From Sisyra terminalis (Eukaryota; Arthropoda; Insecta; Neuroptera; Sisyridae): 64,000 nt of DNA. Positions 1 through 11,074 of this stretch are shown here, one piece after another (positions within the stretch are counted from its first letter, which is position 1; each line of letters opens with the position of its first letter). The translations under genes and the position numbers were made by a program. The stretch is taken from the NCBI GenBank assembly GCA_958496175.1, contig OY292275.1:30419001-30483000 (forward strand), in the 5' to 3' direction. A model generated the notes under the pieces. It saw only the letters and a program-made list of their open reading frames with translations. It did no database searches and had not been told where the DNA came from.

Positions 1-517
1 CTGATACTTCAGATATCTTACTTTCCTTACTTTTAATTTCAATAAAAAGGAATCTCACTGACATATGACTAGTTACCAATTGGAGATGGGTGTTATCATG
101 CGAAGAGCATATTCGAATGTGGCAAATCCTAATTTGTTCAGTTTACTCCATTTTGCCGGAACATTACTTGAATCCGATTGGTCAGAGAATGTCCGAATGA
201 ATTCGGAGATCAATGTCTATAACACACTATTAAATGCCCTCATCATGACTAATGCGAAGAAGAAGAGTGCATTACTTATTATGGTATTACGAAAGAACTA
301 GAGCCAGAAACTGACGATAGTTATAACACAATGGACAATGAAAACGAGAACAGTAAAGCAGTCTTCATCTACTCCAATGGTAGAGAATGGTTCGATTACC
401 TATATGAAACGACGGAATTTCAAATTACCGAATGATATGATTGCTTCTTTAATCGAGGTACATTCGGACACAGACAACCTGACAGAGGCCCGAAGAAAAC
501 AGAAGAAAAATTGACCT

Positions 518-1270
518 TCAATTGCAACACTGCAACATCAGATGCAACAGTTTACTTGCAAATTTTACGCGTAAAATAAAGTGGAACCCAAGGGTGAGCA
601 AGTTATTGGTGCCTTGATTGACTTAGGATTCTATAAGGCATATATTTTGGAAACCGTGGCTAAAGATTAAAGACTAAATTTTGAGATGATTGGAAAACAA
701 ACAATGGTGCATTGGCGCTGTAATTCGGTGGTGTAAAAACGATGCTTCAAGAACATATCGAATACTAAGTTACCGTTGGTAGGGTAGTTTCGACGAAAAA
801 TTTGATTGCATTTTATCTGCTTTTGGCGAAAATGTAATTTCTAATAAACTTCCTGATACCTCTGAAAAAGTGTATGTGAGTTGCAGCGCGCAGGAATTTG
901 TAAATACAATTAGTAGAAACAAAGTAGTTCGAATTGGAAGTGTGTTGAGGGCAACGTAAAGGAAATGAGAATCAACTCTCAGCGGTAAAACTATTGTTCA
1001 AAAATCAAATCGAGAAGATACCCTGCTATTATCGATAAATATGTACAATAGAGAAGAATAAATTTCGGGCTTACAGGATCTAGATATTCTCGACATTAGA
1101 GATTCAACAAAGGCACGACCAAAAGATGAACAAGTAGCTTTAACGAAAAGTCCGAAATGTTTTTGAAGGGTATAAGGAAAGATTATACTCTCGCTATCGA
1201 CAAAATAGAAGCATCACCACTAAAAAACGAGTGAAATATCGACAATACCTTCGATAGGAACTCCGAACTC
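518..1270 (+). pseudogene. BEL/Pao pol relic (aspartic protease to early pol)
   Basis: Short in-frame stretches in shifting frames read like the protease region and following linker of a BEL/Pao polyprotein. Visible pieces are EQVIGALIDLGFYKAYILE (about 597-656; family members have LLDxGSxxSYI here, so the Gly-Ser part is altered), then an FGGVKTMLQEH stretch, FDCILSAFGENVISN, and further on SGKTIVQKSNREDTLLLSI and DLDILDIRDSTKARP, which match the region between protease and RT. Several stop codons and at least two frameshifts make it non-functional. No LTR was recognised on either side. Assignment rests on motif memory of the family, not on a search. A divergent Gypsy element is the alternative. 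Confidence 0.6.
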
Positions 1271-2066
1271 TTTAATCACCATTAAAAAGAACTGCAGACG
1301 ACAATGGTATAACCGATTAGTTTTTCTTAAAACGAAAAACAAAAGAAAAACAATTCTTCATTAACTCTTAAACTTACAACTAAAATTAAATTAAAACTAA
1401 CCAAAATGCTGCGGTGCGATTGAAAAATAAATTTTATCAGAAACTAGCTGATGCTTACGACTTCGTGTGCGTCTCGTATATAATGTTAATATTTTGTATG
1501 AAGATTCATATTTAAGATTTGTAAATCAAAAATTTTATTTTCTTACGAAAAACGTGTTCGTATCTAAACACTATTATTTTAACGCCTTTTTACAGGTACA
1601 TATTGTGAAATGCTGATTTTTTAAAATAGTAATTGTAAATGTTTAATTAATTTTAGACAATATCCGCTGACAATGAACACGATTATTTGAACTGATACTT
1701 TTTTACACACTAAATATATATTTGATCATCCCCGAATAATCAGCTATAATAAGATGGAAGCGCAAACTAAGTAGGTCATTTCAACAGAAATAGTTCCGTT
1801 AATTCAAGGGGCATTTCTAGTGAAGACCACAGCAAAAAATGGAAAAAACACTTACTGTCAAGATGGTTAAGAAACTTAACCGGCCCGAGCAGAGACGAAA
1901 AAAGATGAAGATAAAAATAGCTGTTGGACTGTAGACTTAAGAAAAGTCACTAAAAAAGTCGTCGGCAGGAGAGGTAGGGGTAGTGAAAATACGACCAAAA
2001 GGCCAAGATAGGGCAGCACAACTCCTCAGCGACGTGGATTTTCCTATTCATAAACTAATAGGAGGT
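1271..2066. other. AT-rich stretch without recognisable gene
   Basis: I see no open frame or family signature. Positions 1438-1470 contain a tagctgatgcttacgacttc-like string that resembles the left edge of repeat R at 17510, so a small repeat scrap may lie here. The segment 1850-2040 is less AT-rich and lysine/arginine-coding in one frame, but it was not assignable. Confidence 0.4.
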
Positions 2067-2518
2067 GACATGCTTAGAGGATGCAATATTGCTCATAAAA
2101 AACATCGAAGTTTATATATGATATATTGATTTTTTTCGATATTTCTCATCAAAATTTAAAAATATATAAAAAATATAGTCGTTTATAAAACGTCGTTAGG
2201 TTATAATTTAATCTAGTCTAACGTAGCGTTGGCTTATAATCTCGCGAGTTATATTATAAACTGACGGAGTTCACAAGTCTATTTTTGGAAGAGAGGTATC
2301 TGTTTATGTGTGAAATAGTGAATCATAGACGTGATGGATGATAGCGCTATAGTAAAACATCGTTCATAAACTAGAAAAAATGGAAAACACTCAATGGAAA
2401 ACGATGTATTATCGATGTTTTGGTTTTTAACATCGATAATAAAACATCAATCTTAAGAATGGTGTATTGATGTTTTAAAAAAACGATGTACCATATCATT
2501 TGCATCCCTAGACATGCT
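2067..2518. mobile_element. hAT-like MITE with 8-bp TSD
   Basis: The element occupies 2075-2510 (436 bp). It is flanked by a perfect 8-bp direct repeat GACATGCT (2067-2074 and 2511-2518). Its ends are imperfect inverted repeats: TAGAGGATGCAATATTG on the left, and on the right the reverse complement TAGGGATGCAAATGATATG. A TAGNG start together with an 8-bp TSD is typical of hAT elements. The interior carries several ATCGATGTTTT-like repeats in both orientations (about 2400-2490), as expected of subterminal transposase-binding repeats. There is no transposase frame, so it is non-autonomous. Confidence 0.8.
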
Positions 2519-4040
2519 GGACATTCACGGCAAGCTGATGGTGCATCATCATCAACTCAACAAAGAAGTTACATCTCAACTTGAGTTTACAAAATCGGAG
2601 AGAAGCGCTATTGTTTCGCCTGTAAGGACGAACATTCGCGAAATTGACGCGTACAAACAAATAAATTTATTAAAAGTTATTAATTGCTTCTAAATAGTTG
2701 CAGTTAAAATTATCAATTTATTTAATTTAAAATACATTGCATTAAATAAATATATGGGTCTGCACAGGTGAATTGTTGCAAAATTTAATTTAGTAGGTAT
2801 TTATGGTATCTGCATGTCTTGAAATAAAAATACTAAAACTGAAGTTATCCAGCATATTCAATCTTGTATAAAAGATTTTGAAAAAAAAGTATTTCAAATG
2901 ATGCATGAAAGAAAATTGGTCATGTGCCGTTATTTATCGAATTAAGGAATAATGACTGAAAATTAAAATACATTTGACAAAATGAGGTTTGTAGCGTCTG
3001 GAGGTCAAGTCGTGATATCAAGGCGTCGCAACGTCGAACGCAAAGTTTGTTTTGTGGAAAATATTAGCTTTGAAAGAAAAAAGCAAATGATACGACATTT
3101 AGTAATTCACTTGGGATTGCGATTGCTTAATAGCTTATTATTACGTTCTAATTACACTTAGGTATAGAAGAGTAGAGAATCACCATAAATTATTTAGATT
3201 TACGATGCTGTTAAATAAAAGAATTCTCTTCTGGTTAAAACTAAAAGAAATCAAGATAATAATAAAACATTTTTCAACACTTGAAATAAAACTCAAACAT
3301 TTTAATGCCGACGGTTGAATTTTTTGTAATTTTTACAATTAATTATTAATTTTATTAGTAGTATTTTTTTGGTTTTTGTAAATTTGTTATCCCTTAAAAT
3401 ACTATAAATTTAACCAACATCTAACAAAAGACGCTAAAATGTAATAATATTTGAAAATAGTTCAATAATTCAGATTCCTAATAATAATAAAAACATAAAC
3501 AAGAATCACAGGATAAAATAAATAAGAAAAACCGAAGCTTTTTTTAATCATTTGGGGAAATTTGCACCCAAAAGAGTTATTATATGTTTAACATAACTAA
3601 ATGTTTCTATAAAATAACTAAATCAAATTGCCGGCCTAAACTGTTATATTGCTAAGACCATTTTTAATTATTTTTCTTTTTTTGTTTCATTAAGAAGAAA
3701 ATACAAAATCCTTTCGAGAGAAAAACTGATACTGATACTGAGGACAGTTTTGATCAAGGTAAAATAATGAAAGCGAATGATCTAATTAATTTAAACGACA
3801 AATTCAAAGCTGTTTAGCAGATTTACTCTGAGTGGTACAAAAAAAAAAACAAAAGTGCATAAGTTACTCCTCATAATCAATTAGCTAATTAACCAAAGCA
3901 AATTTAATTTAAATGTAGTTTTAGTAATTTTGCATTTTTTTTATATCAATTATATATTTTTTTTATTTTAAATACATTACCATATGTGGTGTTATAAGTG
4001 AACCGAGTTAAACAAGTTCCCGTGAGTGTATGTGCCTGTG
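2519..4040. other. AT-rich stretch, no gene seen
   Basis: About 1.5 kb without a credible open frame. A C-x2-C-x4-H-like string (CFACKDEHSRN) appears in one frame near 2610 and would continue across the hAT-like insertion, hinting at a decayed gag, but nothing else supports it. The rest is homopolymer-rich A/T DNA. Confidence 0.4.
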
Positions 4041-4056
4041 TGTAAATGCATGTGTA

Positions 4057-4829
4057 CTGCCGAATTTTACACCTACCAGCTTGCTTAAGACCGTAATTTC
4101 AGGGAAGTGATAAGAGGCCTTCATCACACAGTGGACATGGAACCAATCAAGGATGAGCTGACTACCTTGGGCCATACAATAGAAAAAATTATCCCCGTTC
4201 TGCATCCCGTCACTAAAGCAGCGCTACCACTGTTTTTTCTAGAGCTTAAGAAAGCACCAAACAATTCAGATATCTACAACTTAACAAGATTATGCCATGG
4301 AGTTGTGAAAGTTGAACCCCCTAAACCAAGGCAACAAACAGTCCACTGTACAAGATGTCAGTCATTCAATCACACTAAAAATTATTGCCACCAACGCCCA
4401 AGGTGCGTCAAATGTAACAGGTTTCATTTTACGTCTGACTGCACCAAAGCCAATGAACTACCACCTACTTGTACGAATTGCAGAGGCCAACACACTGCCA
4501 ATTACCGAGGATGTCCGTACTATAGCCAAACAAGAAAAGGCACAAAAACAATGCAACTGCCAAAACCAAGAATTAACGGAAACACCAATGCTCACCCAAC
4601 CACTTCTCCCTTCCTTACCCATCCACAACCTTCTCGACAAACTTCTTCAACTATATCTTACGCCGATATAGCGTCAAACCAAAAAACTTGCCATCACGAC
4701 ATAACTATAAATTCCAATGATTCCACTATTCTTAATAATCTTCTAAATAAAATTGATTTACTTCTAGCTACCGTCCAACCATTAATCCAACTCCTCAACC
4801 AAATAATCCCCAAACTTGTAGCTCTTTAA
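4057..4829 (+). pseudogene. Jockey-type LINE A, ORF1 (nucleic-acid-binding), 5'-truncated
   Basis: ORF1 proteins of Jockey LINEs bind element RNA and form the RNP with ORF2. The frame 4107-4829 is open but begins without ATG. Upstream, AEFYTYQL matches the stretch before the PRE_C2HC domain, separated from it by a stop. Visible in order: a PRE_C2HC-like region (RGLHHTVDMEPIKDEL), then three zinc knuckles (C-TRC-QSFNHTKNYC; CVKCNRFHFTSDC; CTNCRGQHTANYRGC), a Ser/Thr/Pro-rich tail with the conserved SYADI block, and a leucine-rich C-terminus. The N-terminal third is missing. An ORF2 relic follows about 90 bp downstream, as expected for one element. Confidence 0.85.
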
Positions 4830-4914
4830 ATTATTATTATTTTTTTTATCAAACTTATCACAATTATTACATTCTTTTTCATTTTAGGAAAATAGAAAGA
4901 AATTCTAAGCCCCT

Positions 4915-6065
4915 CACAGTTCTGCTCTAGAACGCTAACGGACTGACTGGACACATAAATTACACACGAGTTACAATTTTTACTTAATGACAAAGATATA
5001 GACGTTGTACTAATCACGGAGGCACACTTAACGAACGGATGGAATTTCTTCGTTTATGGCTACCAATCTTACAGATGTGATCACTCTGACCACAGGGCAC
5101 AAGGTGGGGCCGCTGTACTAATCAAAAATTCCCTCCAACATTTCGAGCATTTGTTTACTTCTACAGAACAATTTCAACTTTTCTCAATCACAATTAATTT
5201 CTCCTCATTCCCATTGAATTTAGCTGCTGTTTATTGTTCACCTTCAACGACCTTAACTCCCTCCAACATTAAATCTCTCCTGGAATCTCTTGGTAATAGA
5301 TATATCGTGGGAGGCGACTTCAATGCGAAGCATCTATACTAGGGAAGCATTAATCCTAATTCCCAAGGTAGACTATTCTTTAATATTATCCGCATGAAAA
5401 ACCTTTCCGTCCTCCCTCCAAATCACCCGACCTATTGGTCTTCTGATCACAATAGAACACCTGATTTCGTGGATTTCTTTATCACCTCTGAAATGCATGG
5501 CATCAATACCTCCGTGGAGTGTATTACAGAGTTGTCCTCCGATCATTCACCTGTGCTGCTTACACTTAGTATTTATCCCATTCTGAAACCTGAAAATCCT
5601 TCTCTTATGACTGGTTCAATAAACTGAAACGAATTCCAGTTAATCTTTGATCATTTTCTTGATCTTAACCTCTCACTCAAAAATCCGGTAGAATCTTTCA
5701 CTGATAAAATACAAACCGCAGTTAAGCTATCTTTTTATCCTCCTAAACCCAAAACCTCAAATCCCCAAAAAACAACTTCCTGAGCACATCATGTCCACGA
5801 TGAGAGACAAAAGGCGAGCCTGAGCAAGATAGCGACAAACTAGGTTTCCACCTGACAAAACCACCTACAATCGATTATGCTCTCTCCTGCAAACTCAACT
5901 TACTGAACATCGCTCCGAAATATATTCCAAGCATCTCGCATCCTTACCCCCAGAGGACAACTCTCTATAGAGAGAAACTAAAAAGATACTCGGATTTCAT
6001 TCAATTCCTTCAGCGATTCGCCAAGAACATGGCTGCTGGGCGAAAAGTGATACAGATAGATGCTT
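4915..6065 (+). pseudogene. LINE A ORF2 relic: APE endonuclease and linker
   Basis: ORF2 would encode an APE-type endonuclease followed by reverse transcriptase. The endonuclease is recognisable across frames: NANGLTGHI near 4931, ITEAHLT, GGAAVLIKNS, VGGDFNAKHLY (5308-5340) and SSDHSPVLL (about 5538). The codon after HLY is TAG where family members have TGG, a single-base nonsense change. More stops and shifts follow (5625, 5780-5830, 5970). The linker before the RT (WAKSDTDRCLTF, ending near 6070) is then broken by the insertion of LINE B1. The RT core is absent. The element is older than B1, judging by its stop density. Confidence 0.8.
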
Positions 6066-6076
6066 AACTTTTTCCC

Positions 6077-6931
6077 CTGCATTACTGGCCACTGCTAAAG
6101 ACCCGTGCACAGCGTCGCGCAAACTGCAAGAGGCATTAGACATCTTCCACCGGTGGGCCAGCAAATGGAAAATTAAGGTGAGTGAAACCAAATCAAATCA
6201 CGTTACGTTCACCAATAGGCACCAGAACTGTCCCCCGGTGAAATTAAATGGAGTTGAAGTACCTCAGTGCAAAGAAGCGAAATACCTGGGAATGTATTTA
6301 GATAGACGGATGACCTGGACATATCACATTAAGGAAAAAAGAAAACAGTTGAACCAAAAATTTGGAAAACTATACTGGTTGATCGGGCACAAGTCGCAAC
6401 TATCCATTGAAAGCAAAATGGCGATATATAAGTCAGTATTGAAACCAATCTGGACGTACGGACTGGAACTTTGGGGTACAGCATCTCACTCCAATATAGA
6501 AATCATCCAGCGATTTCAATCCAAAACTTTAAGAAAAATAATAGGCGTACCATGGTATATCAACAACGACCGCATACATGAAGATCTTCAAATTGATAAA
6601 GTCAAGGATGTTATTTCAAAGCGTGCCAAAAGTTACCAAATGAGACTGGACAACCATCCTAACCAGCTAGCCCTCAATTTGCTCGACAATAGCACCGAGA
6701 ATAGAAGACTAAAAAGATCCTCAATTTTGGAACTAACAGACCGATTCAAATAAAAAATAATTAATAAAAAGTGAATCAAATTAAATAATTTAATTAATAA
6801 ATAAATATTGAGTTGTGTTGGTGGACACAACCAATTCAAGAGCAGGACAAGACGACACATTGCAATTATTGCCAAGAGGCAGATTGTGCAAATTAAGTGG
6901 AAATAAAAAAAAAAAAATAAAAAAAAAAAAA
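6077..6931 (+). mobile_element. LINE B1: 5'-truncated Jockey copy with 11-bp TSD
   Basis: An 855-bp 3' end of a Jockey LINE sits inside LINE A. The flanking repeat AACTTTTTCCC occurs at 6066-6076 and 6932-6942. The copy ends in an A-rich tail (about 6901-6931). It is nearly identical to the 3' end of B2 (38967-39803), including the 3' UTR, so both come from one recently active family. The truncation falls just after the RT YADD box. Confidence 0.9.
6079..6753 (+). pseudogene. LINE B1 ORF2 C-terminal fragment
   Basis: This is an open frame of 224 codons read from the truncation point to TAA at 6751. It contains the post-YADD RT segment and the C-terminal region of ORF2: KWKIKVSETKS (thumb), KYLGMYLDRRMTW, the KPIWTYGLELWGTAS block, and the PWYINNDRIHEDL tail. 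It lacks endonuclease and RT catalytic motifs, so it cannot act alone. No stop interrupts it, whereas the B2 copy has two nonsense changes in the same stretch (TGG to TGA at 39211, TCA to TGA near 39327), so B1 keeps the better version of this part. A Val-start within it at 6178 is not a real start. Confidence 0.85.
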
Positions 6932-6942
6932 AACTTTTTCCC

Positions 6943-7030
6943 AACTCCTTGAAAAATCCTTTACTCCTCACATGGACTGATCTCCTGATATCCAGTTACC
7001 AGTTCCTTCACAATTATCTGAAAAACCATT
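6943..7030 (+). pseudogene. LINE A ORF2 continuation after B1
   Basis: Joining across B1, the frame continues as FSQLLEKSFTPHM, which matches the linker block seen as LFATHLEQVFSP in B2 and LFSSHLTKVF in D. This supports B1 as an insertion and not a chimera. The segment ends where minus-strand LINE C begins. The exact boundary is uncertain. Confidence 0.45.
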
Positions 7031-7861
7031 ACTGAAGACGACTGAAGGTTCTACGGCGGTGGCCTGAGCATGTCCTACCTTTGTTGGTATTACTCGTGGA
7101 AATACTTGACTGAGCAATTGCTGTTTGGTTCGGTGTGTGGCGTAATCGTGGTACACTTAGAGATTTATCGTTGCCTTTGCTTCTTTGTATTTTCTTGTGG
7201 ACAAGACAGCGTCTATAGTTGGCGGTGTGTTCACCTTGGCAATTCGTACATTTTGGCTTTTCATGCGAGGCTAGGGTGCAATTTACTGTTGCATGTAACC
7301 CATCGCATCGCACGCATCTGGATGTTTGACTGCAATAGTTCTTTGTATGGCCATACTGTTGGCAGTTTAATCACTGCACGACGTTACGCCTTGGATGAGG
7401 AGACTCCATCTTGATGACGGCTCCGTAAAATCTTGTCAGAGTGTATATTTCTTCATTGTTTTCCTTCAGTTTTAAATCAAGAAAGAAAATTGAAACTTGA
7501 GTTTTGAATACTGGATGGTAAACCGGAATCATTTGAGTAGGCTCGAAGTCTTTTTCTTTTATTTCTTGCATCATTAATTCAATATCACAGGTATGATTGA
7601 TTCCTCTCACTACACCTCTGAAACAACTGTTTCTTTGAGCTGGTATGTGTGAAACTCAGCTTTTTGTGTTTTTAGATAATTGATTGCTCCTTTGTAACCT
7701 TTGGGAACCTCACATTGAAATTTCACTTTGTTATCACGATTTGTGGAATGTTTCAATGGTCCAAATTTTTCCAAATCCTTTAGTAGGATATTCATGTTTT
7801 TAACATTATGAATGAATATTGGTGGGACGGTATTTTTTTTCTGATTTTGCAGTGTAGTCAT
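7030..7861 (-). pseudogene. Jockey-type LINE C, ORF1 relic
   Basis: Three minus-strand frames together give an ORF1 of the Jockey type. First comes a VPPIFIHNVKNMNILL block with the downstream EFHTYQL stretch (7861-7610). Next is a PRE_C2HC-like region starting RGINHTCDIELMMQEI (7610-7371). Last are zinc knuckles, including KCTNCQGEHTANYRRC, and a C-terminal AQAT motif (7313-7030). The N-terminus is missing and the knuckle region is shifted and stop-containing. It abuts the endonuclease scrap of E1 on its upstream side and LINE A (opposite strand) on its downstream side. Confidence 0.75.
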
Positions 7862-7884
7862 TTTTGAATTATTGTTATGTTCAC

Positions 7885-8330
7885 TTGCAATTTCACTTGA
7901 TAATTTTCCATTTCTAATAGAACCAGCTCACTATTTCTGATAAGAACTAATTCAATAATTTTTCCTGCCTTATTAGTCCTGTCTGAACCCCGTTTTGGAA
8001 GTTGGTTTATAATGTTTTGGATTTCATTTATATCTTGGACACTCTTAGGAAAATATAAGTTGCATAATGTCAATTTGTGATTTGGAGAGTAGTTGATAGT
8101 TACTGCATTAGCTTGGATACTTGTGTCGATAAGAACTTCTTTGGTTACATACTTCTCGTTAATGATGGTCAATATTCCTCCACAGGCTACGAGCCCCTCT
8201 GTAAAATCTCTTCTATAAGTTTTGCACCCTTTTAGAGTTTGGTGTCGTTTTGGCAGAAGATGCGACTTCTGTATACAGATTGCTATAGGGTTGTATTTGA
8301 CCGTTAACTGTTTTAATTCTTCGAGATGTT
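7885..8330 (-). pseudogene. I-like LINE E1, ORF2 endonuclease fragment
   Basis: Minus-strand translation gives LEELKQLTVKYNPIAICIQ near 8325, then LVACGGILTIINEKY, LTLCNLYFPKS, and RGSDRTNKAGKIIE, the pattern of APE endonucleases of I/R1-group LINEs. The catalytic GDFNxH segment expected just before GSDRTN is missing, an internal deletion near 8000. The fragment ends around 7890 without RT. E1 ORF1 lies on the same strand at 12095-11108. PLE1 fills the space between them, so E1 was probably one element split by PLE1. Confidence 0.7.
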
Positions 8331-8334
8331 TATA

Positions 8335-9714
8335 ATATTTCTTTACTTATCTTCACTACTTCAGCGAAAGAATCCCATTTTTCCACTATGATTTGATTCA
8401 CAAGTTCTTTTGGTACGTTGGTAAATAGTGATACCACATCCAATGACACCAAAATATAATCATCCGGTAGCCTGATATTTCTTAAAATATTTACAATCTC
8501 TGAGGAATCCTTGATGTTAAACTTATTAGTTCCAGTCAAAGGAGAAAGGAGGTTATGGAGAAACTTACTCAAGTTATAAGTCGGTGCATTAATGCTACTA
8601 ACGACAGGTCTCAGTTTGCAGCCTTGTTTATGCACTTTCCGCAAGCCATAAATTCTAGGTGGAACACCATTGTTGACTTTTAATGTCCTTGCCTGGGATT
8701 GGTCTATGACCGTCTCTTTCCAGGTCATTAACAACCCTTTTGGACCACTTTCTGGATTTTTTTAGTAGGATCCTTTTTCACCTTCTTGTAAATACTATTA
8801 TCCTTCAACATATCCTCCATGGCTGACATATACTCTTGCTTAGACATTATCACGGTGCTGCCTCCTTTGTCCGCTCTACTCACTATCAGATCCTTATTCT
8901 CCCTAAAGAACTTCATTGTTTTATTTATGTCCTTTCGTAAGCTCGTCCAATTATCAGTACTAATTCCTCCCGGTCTGTTATAAAAATTAGTTATTATATT
9001 TATAACCTGCAACCTGTAATTATTTCTAATGTTGTCGATAATTTTGGGATCATTATTCTCTATATTTATTCTCGCAATTCCATATTCTACATCCTTAATC
9101 ATTGTTGGTAAGGGAATTTCCTTTTTTAACAATGAAACTTCCACCTTGGGCGCTAGGTTTAATACCCTGACCACAAAGTCAGGAAGCTGTACATCGGTAA
9201 AGTTATGTAGGAACCTGGACTGGTGACCTTCGCTATTGATATCCATTTGTTTGTTATATAGGCGTTGCAATTTATTGATATTGTTGCACTTGACTCGATT
9301 AAATTCCTCTTTATAACGAAGATCGTTTAATCTCCAGCAGTAATTATAAATATCGCTTGGAATTATCTGTGTGAGTCTCTGCTCTACAATGGACAGTCGA
9401 TCTTCAATCACTTTCAATTTCCATAGGGTGACTATAATTTCAAGTTTCAGGATAGACAGTCGAAATCTGCGCAGTATCTTGTCCGATTCATTTATAAAAG
9501 GGTTGTTTTCCCGTTGCAGTGACCAAATACATTTAAGGTTATTAACAATGTGATCAGGGAAGACCTGTTTATTTTTACATTCTAAAAGAAAGACCTTCCT
9601 GTTTTTTAATTTTGCTAATTTTATCACTGTGGAAGCCCATTCCTTTACCAACTCCGTCGACTCTTTACCGAATTTTTCAGACAAGCCGTTCATAAAGCCT
9701 CTTGATGATGACAT
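8335..9714 (-). pseudogene. PLE1 N-terminal and RT fingers/palm part (inverted)
   Basis: PLE reverse transcriptases are related to telomerase and are coupled to a GIY-YIG nuclease. The frame 9714-8728 (328 codons) gives a lysine-rich N-terminal region and then SRADKGGSTVIMSKQEYMS, a hallmark of PLE proteins. After one frameshift at about 8730 it continues with VPPRIYGLRKVHKQG, KLRPVVSSINAPTYNLSK and YILVSLDVVSLFTNVP, the last carrying the motif A aspartate. It stops around 8335, before the motif B/C region (YxDD). The start at 9714 is an ATG that fits the family N-terminus. The low number of lesions suggests a fairly recent copy. Confidence 0.85.
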
Positions 9715-9760
9715 TATTGTAAAGTTTCAGATCCTCAATGATGATAAATTGGTAAAAAGG

Positions 9761-9810
9761 TTCAAAGGACTAGGATCAAATAATAATCAGTCAAAAACTA
9801 TTTATTACAT
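9761..9810 (-). repeat. PLE1 pseudo-LTR segment, 5' copy (inverted)
   Basis: The reverse complement of this 50-bp stretch matches 11025-11074 at 48 of 50 positions. It lies just upstream (in the minus reading) of the ATG at 9714, so it is the 5' leader copy of the PLE terminal repeat. Confidence 0.85.
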
Positions 9811-9845
9811 TAAATTTAAGCGACAACAAATTTCACCAGTCTAAC

Positions 9846-10466
9846 TTGGTGAAAGTAAGAGAAATTCTAACGAATAATGGTTATCCGCCAGTTTTTATTG
9901 ACATGTGTGTCAATAAATTCAAGCAAAATAAGAATGTGGCTAGAGAACGTGCCGAAAAACACTATTTCAAGTTTCCGTACATCTCGGGAGTAACCCAGGG
10001 AATTTCGAGATGTTTTTTCAAAACGAATTGGAGACCGGCAAGTTATAATATAAAATCTATTGGAATGTTACACTCAAAGTTAAAGGATAAGTTTGATCAA
10101 GGTATCATGTCTGAGGTAGTATATGGAATTCCTTGTCAATGTAAAAAGTTATACGTAGGGCAGACAAAGCAATGGCTCAGTAGTAGAGTCTATCAACATC
10201 GAATGGACTGCAGGAACACTAACATCCAAAAACCTGAACTCACAGCCCTAGCCAGACATCATATTGACACTGGCCATAATTTTGATTTTGACAGGATTGC
10301 TATACTTGACAGAGAGAAGAATTACTCAAAAAGATGTGTGAGTGAAATGATTCATATCTCTCTGAATGATACCGTAAATCGTAAGACCGATACCAATAAC
10401 TTGAGTGGACTATATAGTGGCTTACAAGATTTATATAAAAGAATGAGGAAAGACGACAGAAGATGA
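9846..10466 (+). pseudogene. PLE1 C-terminal part with GIY-YIG endonuclease
   Basis: An open frame of 206 codons ends at TGA 10464. Its first part (VREILTNNGYPPVFI) matches the post-RT segment of PLEs. The second part holds the GIY-YIG nuclease: VVYGIPCQCKKLYVGQTKQ (about 10117-10173, with VVY in place of GIY), the arginine/histidine block SSRVYQHR, and ALARHHIDTGHNFDF. This nuclease is expected to nick target DNA for priming. The true N-terminus of the protein lies on the other strand because of the inversion, so this copy cannot be translated whole. The ATG used here is only an in-frame methionine. Confidence 0.85.
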
Positions 10467-10984
10467 CGGCTGCGGTATGTTGTTTTTAGAATGACGACTT
10501 TTTGGATTTCACATTTTACTAGCAAAAAACAATAATTTTAAGGTCTAAAATTATGTTTTTCCGTATTTGAATTTTTGAAATTTCGCTCGCTCGATCATGT
10601 GACTTGAGCAGCCACAATTGACGCATTGTGGACTAGGCAGAGAACACATGCGTTTACTCACATACACGCATGCCCACTCACATGCACGCATGCGGTTCAG
10701 AGACTCATCAATGCTGAGCGGTTCGAATTTTTTAAAATAACGTCATTCTTTAACTAATTTTTAATTATTTTTATTGAAATATTATTTTATATATTTTACT
10801 GAAAAAAATGTTATGTATCTTGGGAGTTTTATGATTGTTTTTACCAACTGTACCGTATAAAAATGAATTGACAATGATTATTTTTAACAAGGTTAAAGCT
10901 ATTATTTACGGTAAGAAAGAACTCATTGTAATAATTGTTTATAATTTTTGATATAAATAAAAAATTGGCTATGGTATTTCAGAA

Positions 10985-11023
10985 CGCCTGAGGAAAGCTT
11001 AATAACCGGGCCGAAACGTCGCG
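10985..11023 (+). ncRNA. hammerhead-ribozyme-like motif in PLE1 terminal repeat
   Basis: PLE terminal repeats are known to carry hammerhead ribozymes. Here CTGAGGA (10988-10994) fits the CUGANGA box, GAAA lies at 11013-11016, and GTC at 11018-11020 would be the cleavage triplet. CGC (10985-10987) pairs with GCG (11021-11023) as a 3-bp stem I, and GCTT/GGGC could form stem II. Stem III is essentially absent, since GTC follows GAAAC directly, so this would be a minimal or degenerate form. It lies one base before the terminal-repeat copy at 11025. Confidence 0.5.
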
Positions 11024-11024
11024 C

Positions 11025-11074
11025 ATGTAATAAATAGTTTTGGACTGATTATTATTTGATCCTAGTCCTCTGAA
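11025..11074 (+). repeat. PLE1 pseudo-LTR segment, 3' copy
   Basis: This is the direct 3' counterpart of the 5' leader segment at 9761-9810 (opposite orientation because of the 5' inversion), with two mismatches. Confidence 0.85.

Noticed and set aside
7070..7414. 114-codon plus-strand frame rich in Trp/Cys/Tyr
   Set aside because: It is antisense to the zinc-knuckle region of LINE C ORF1, which explains the Cys/Trp content.
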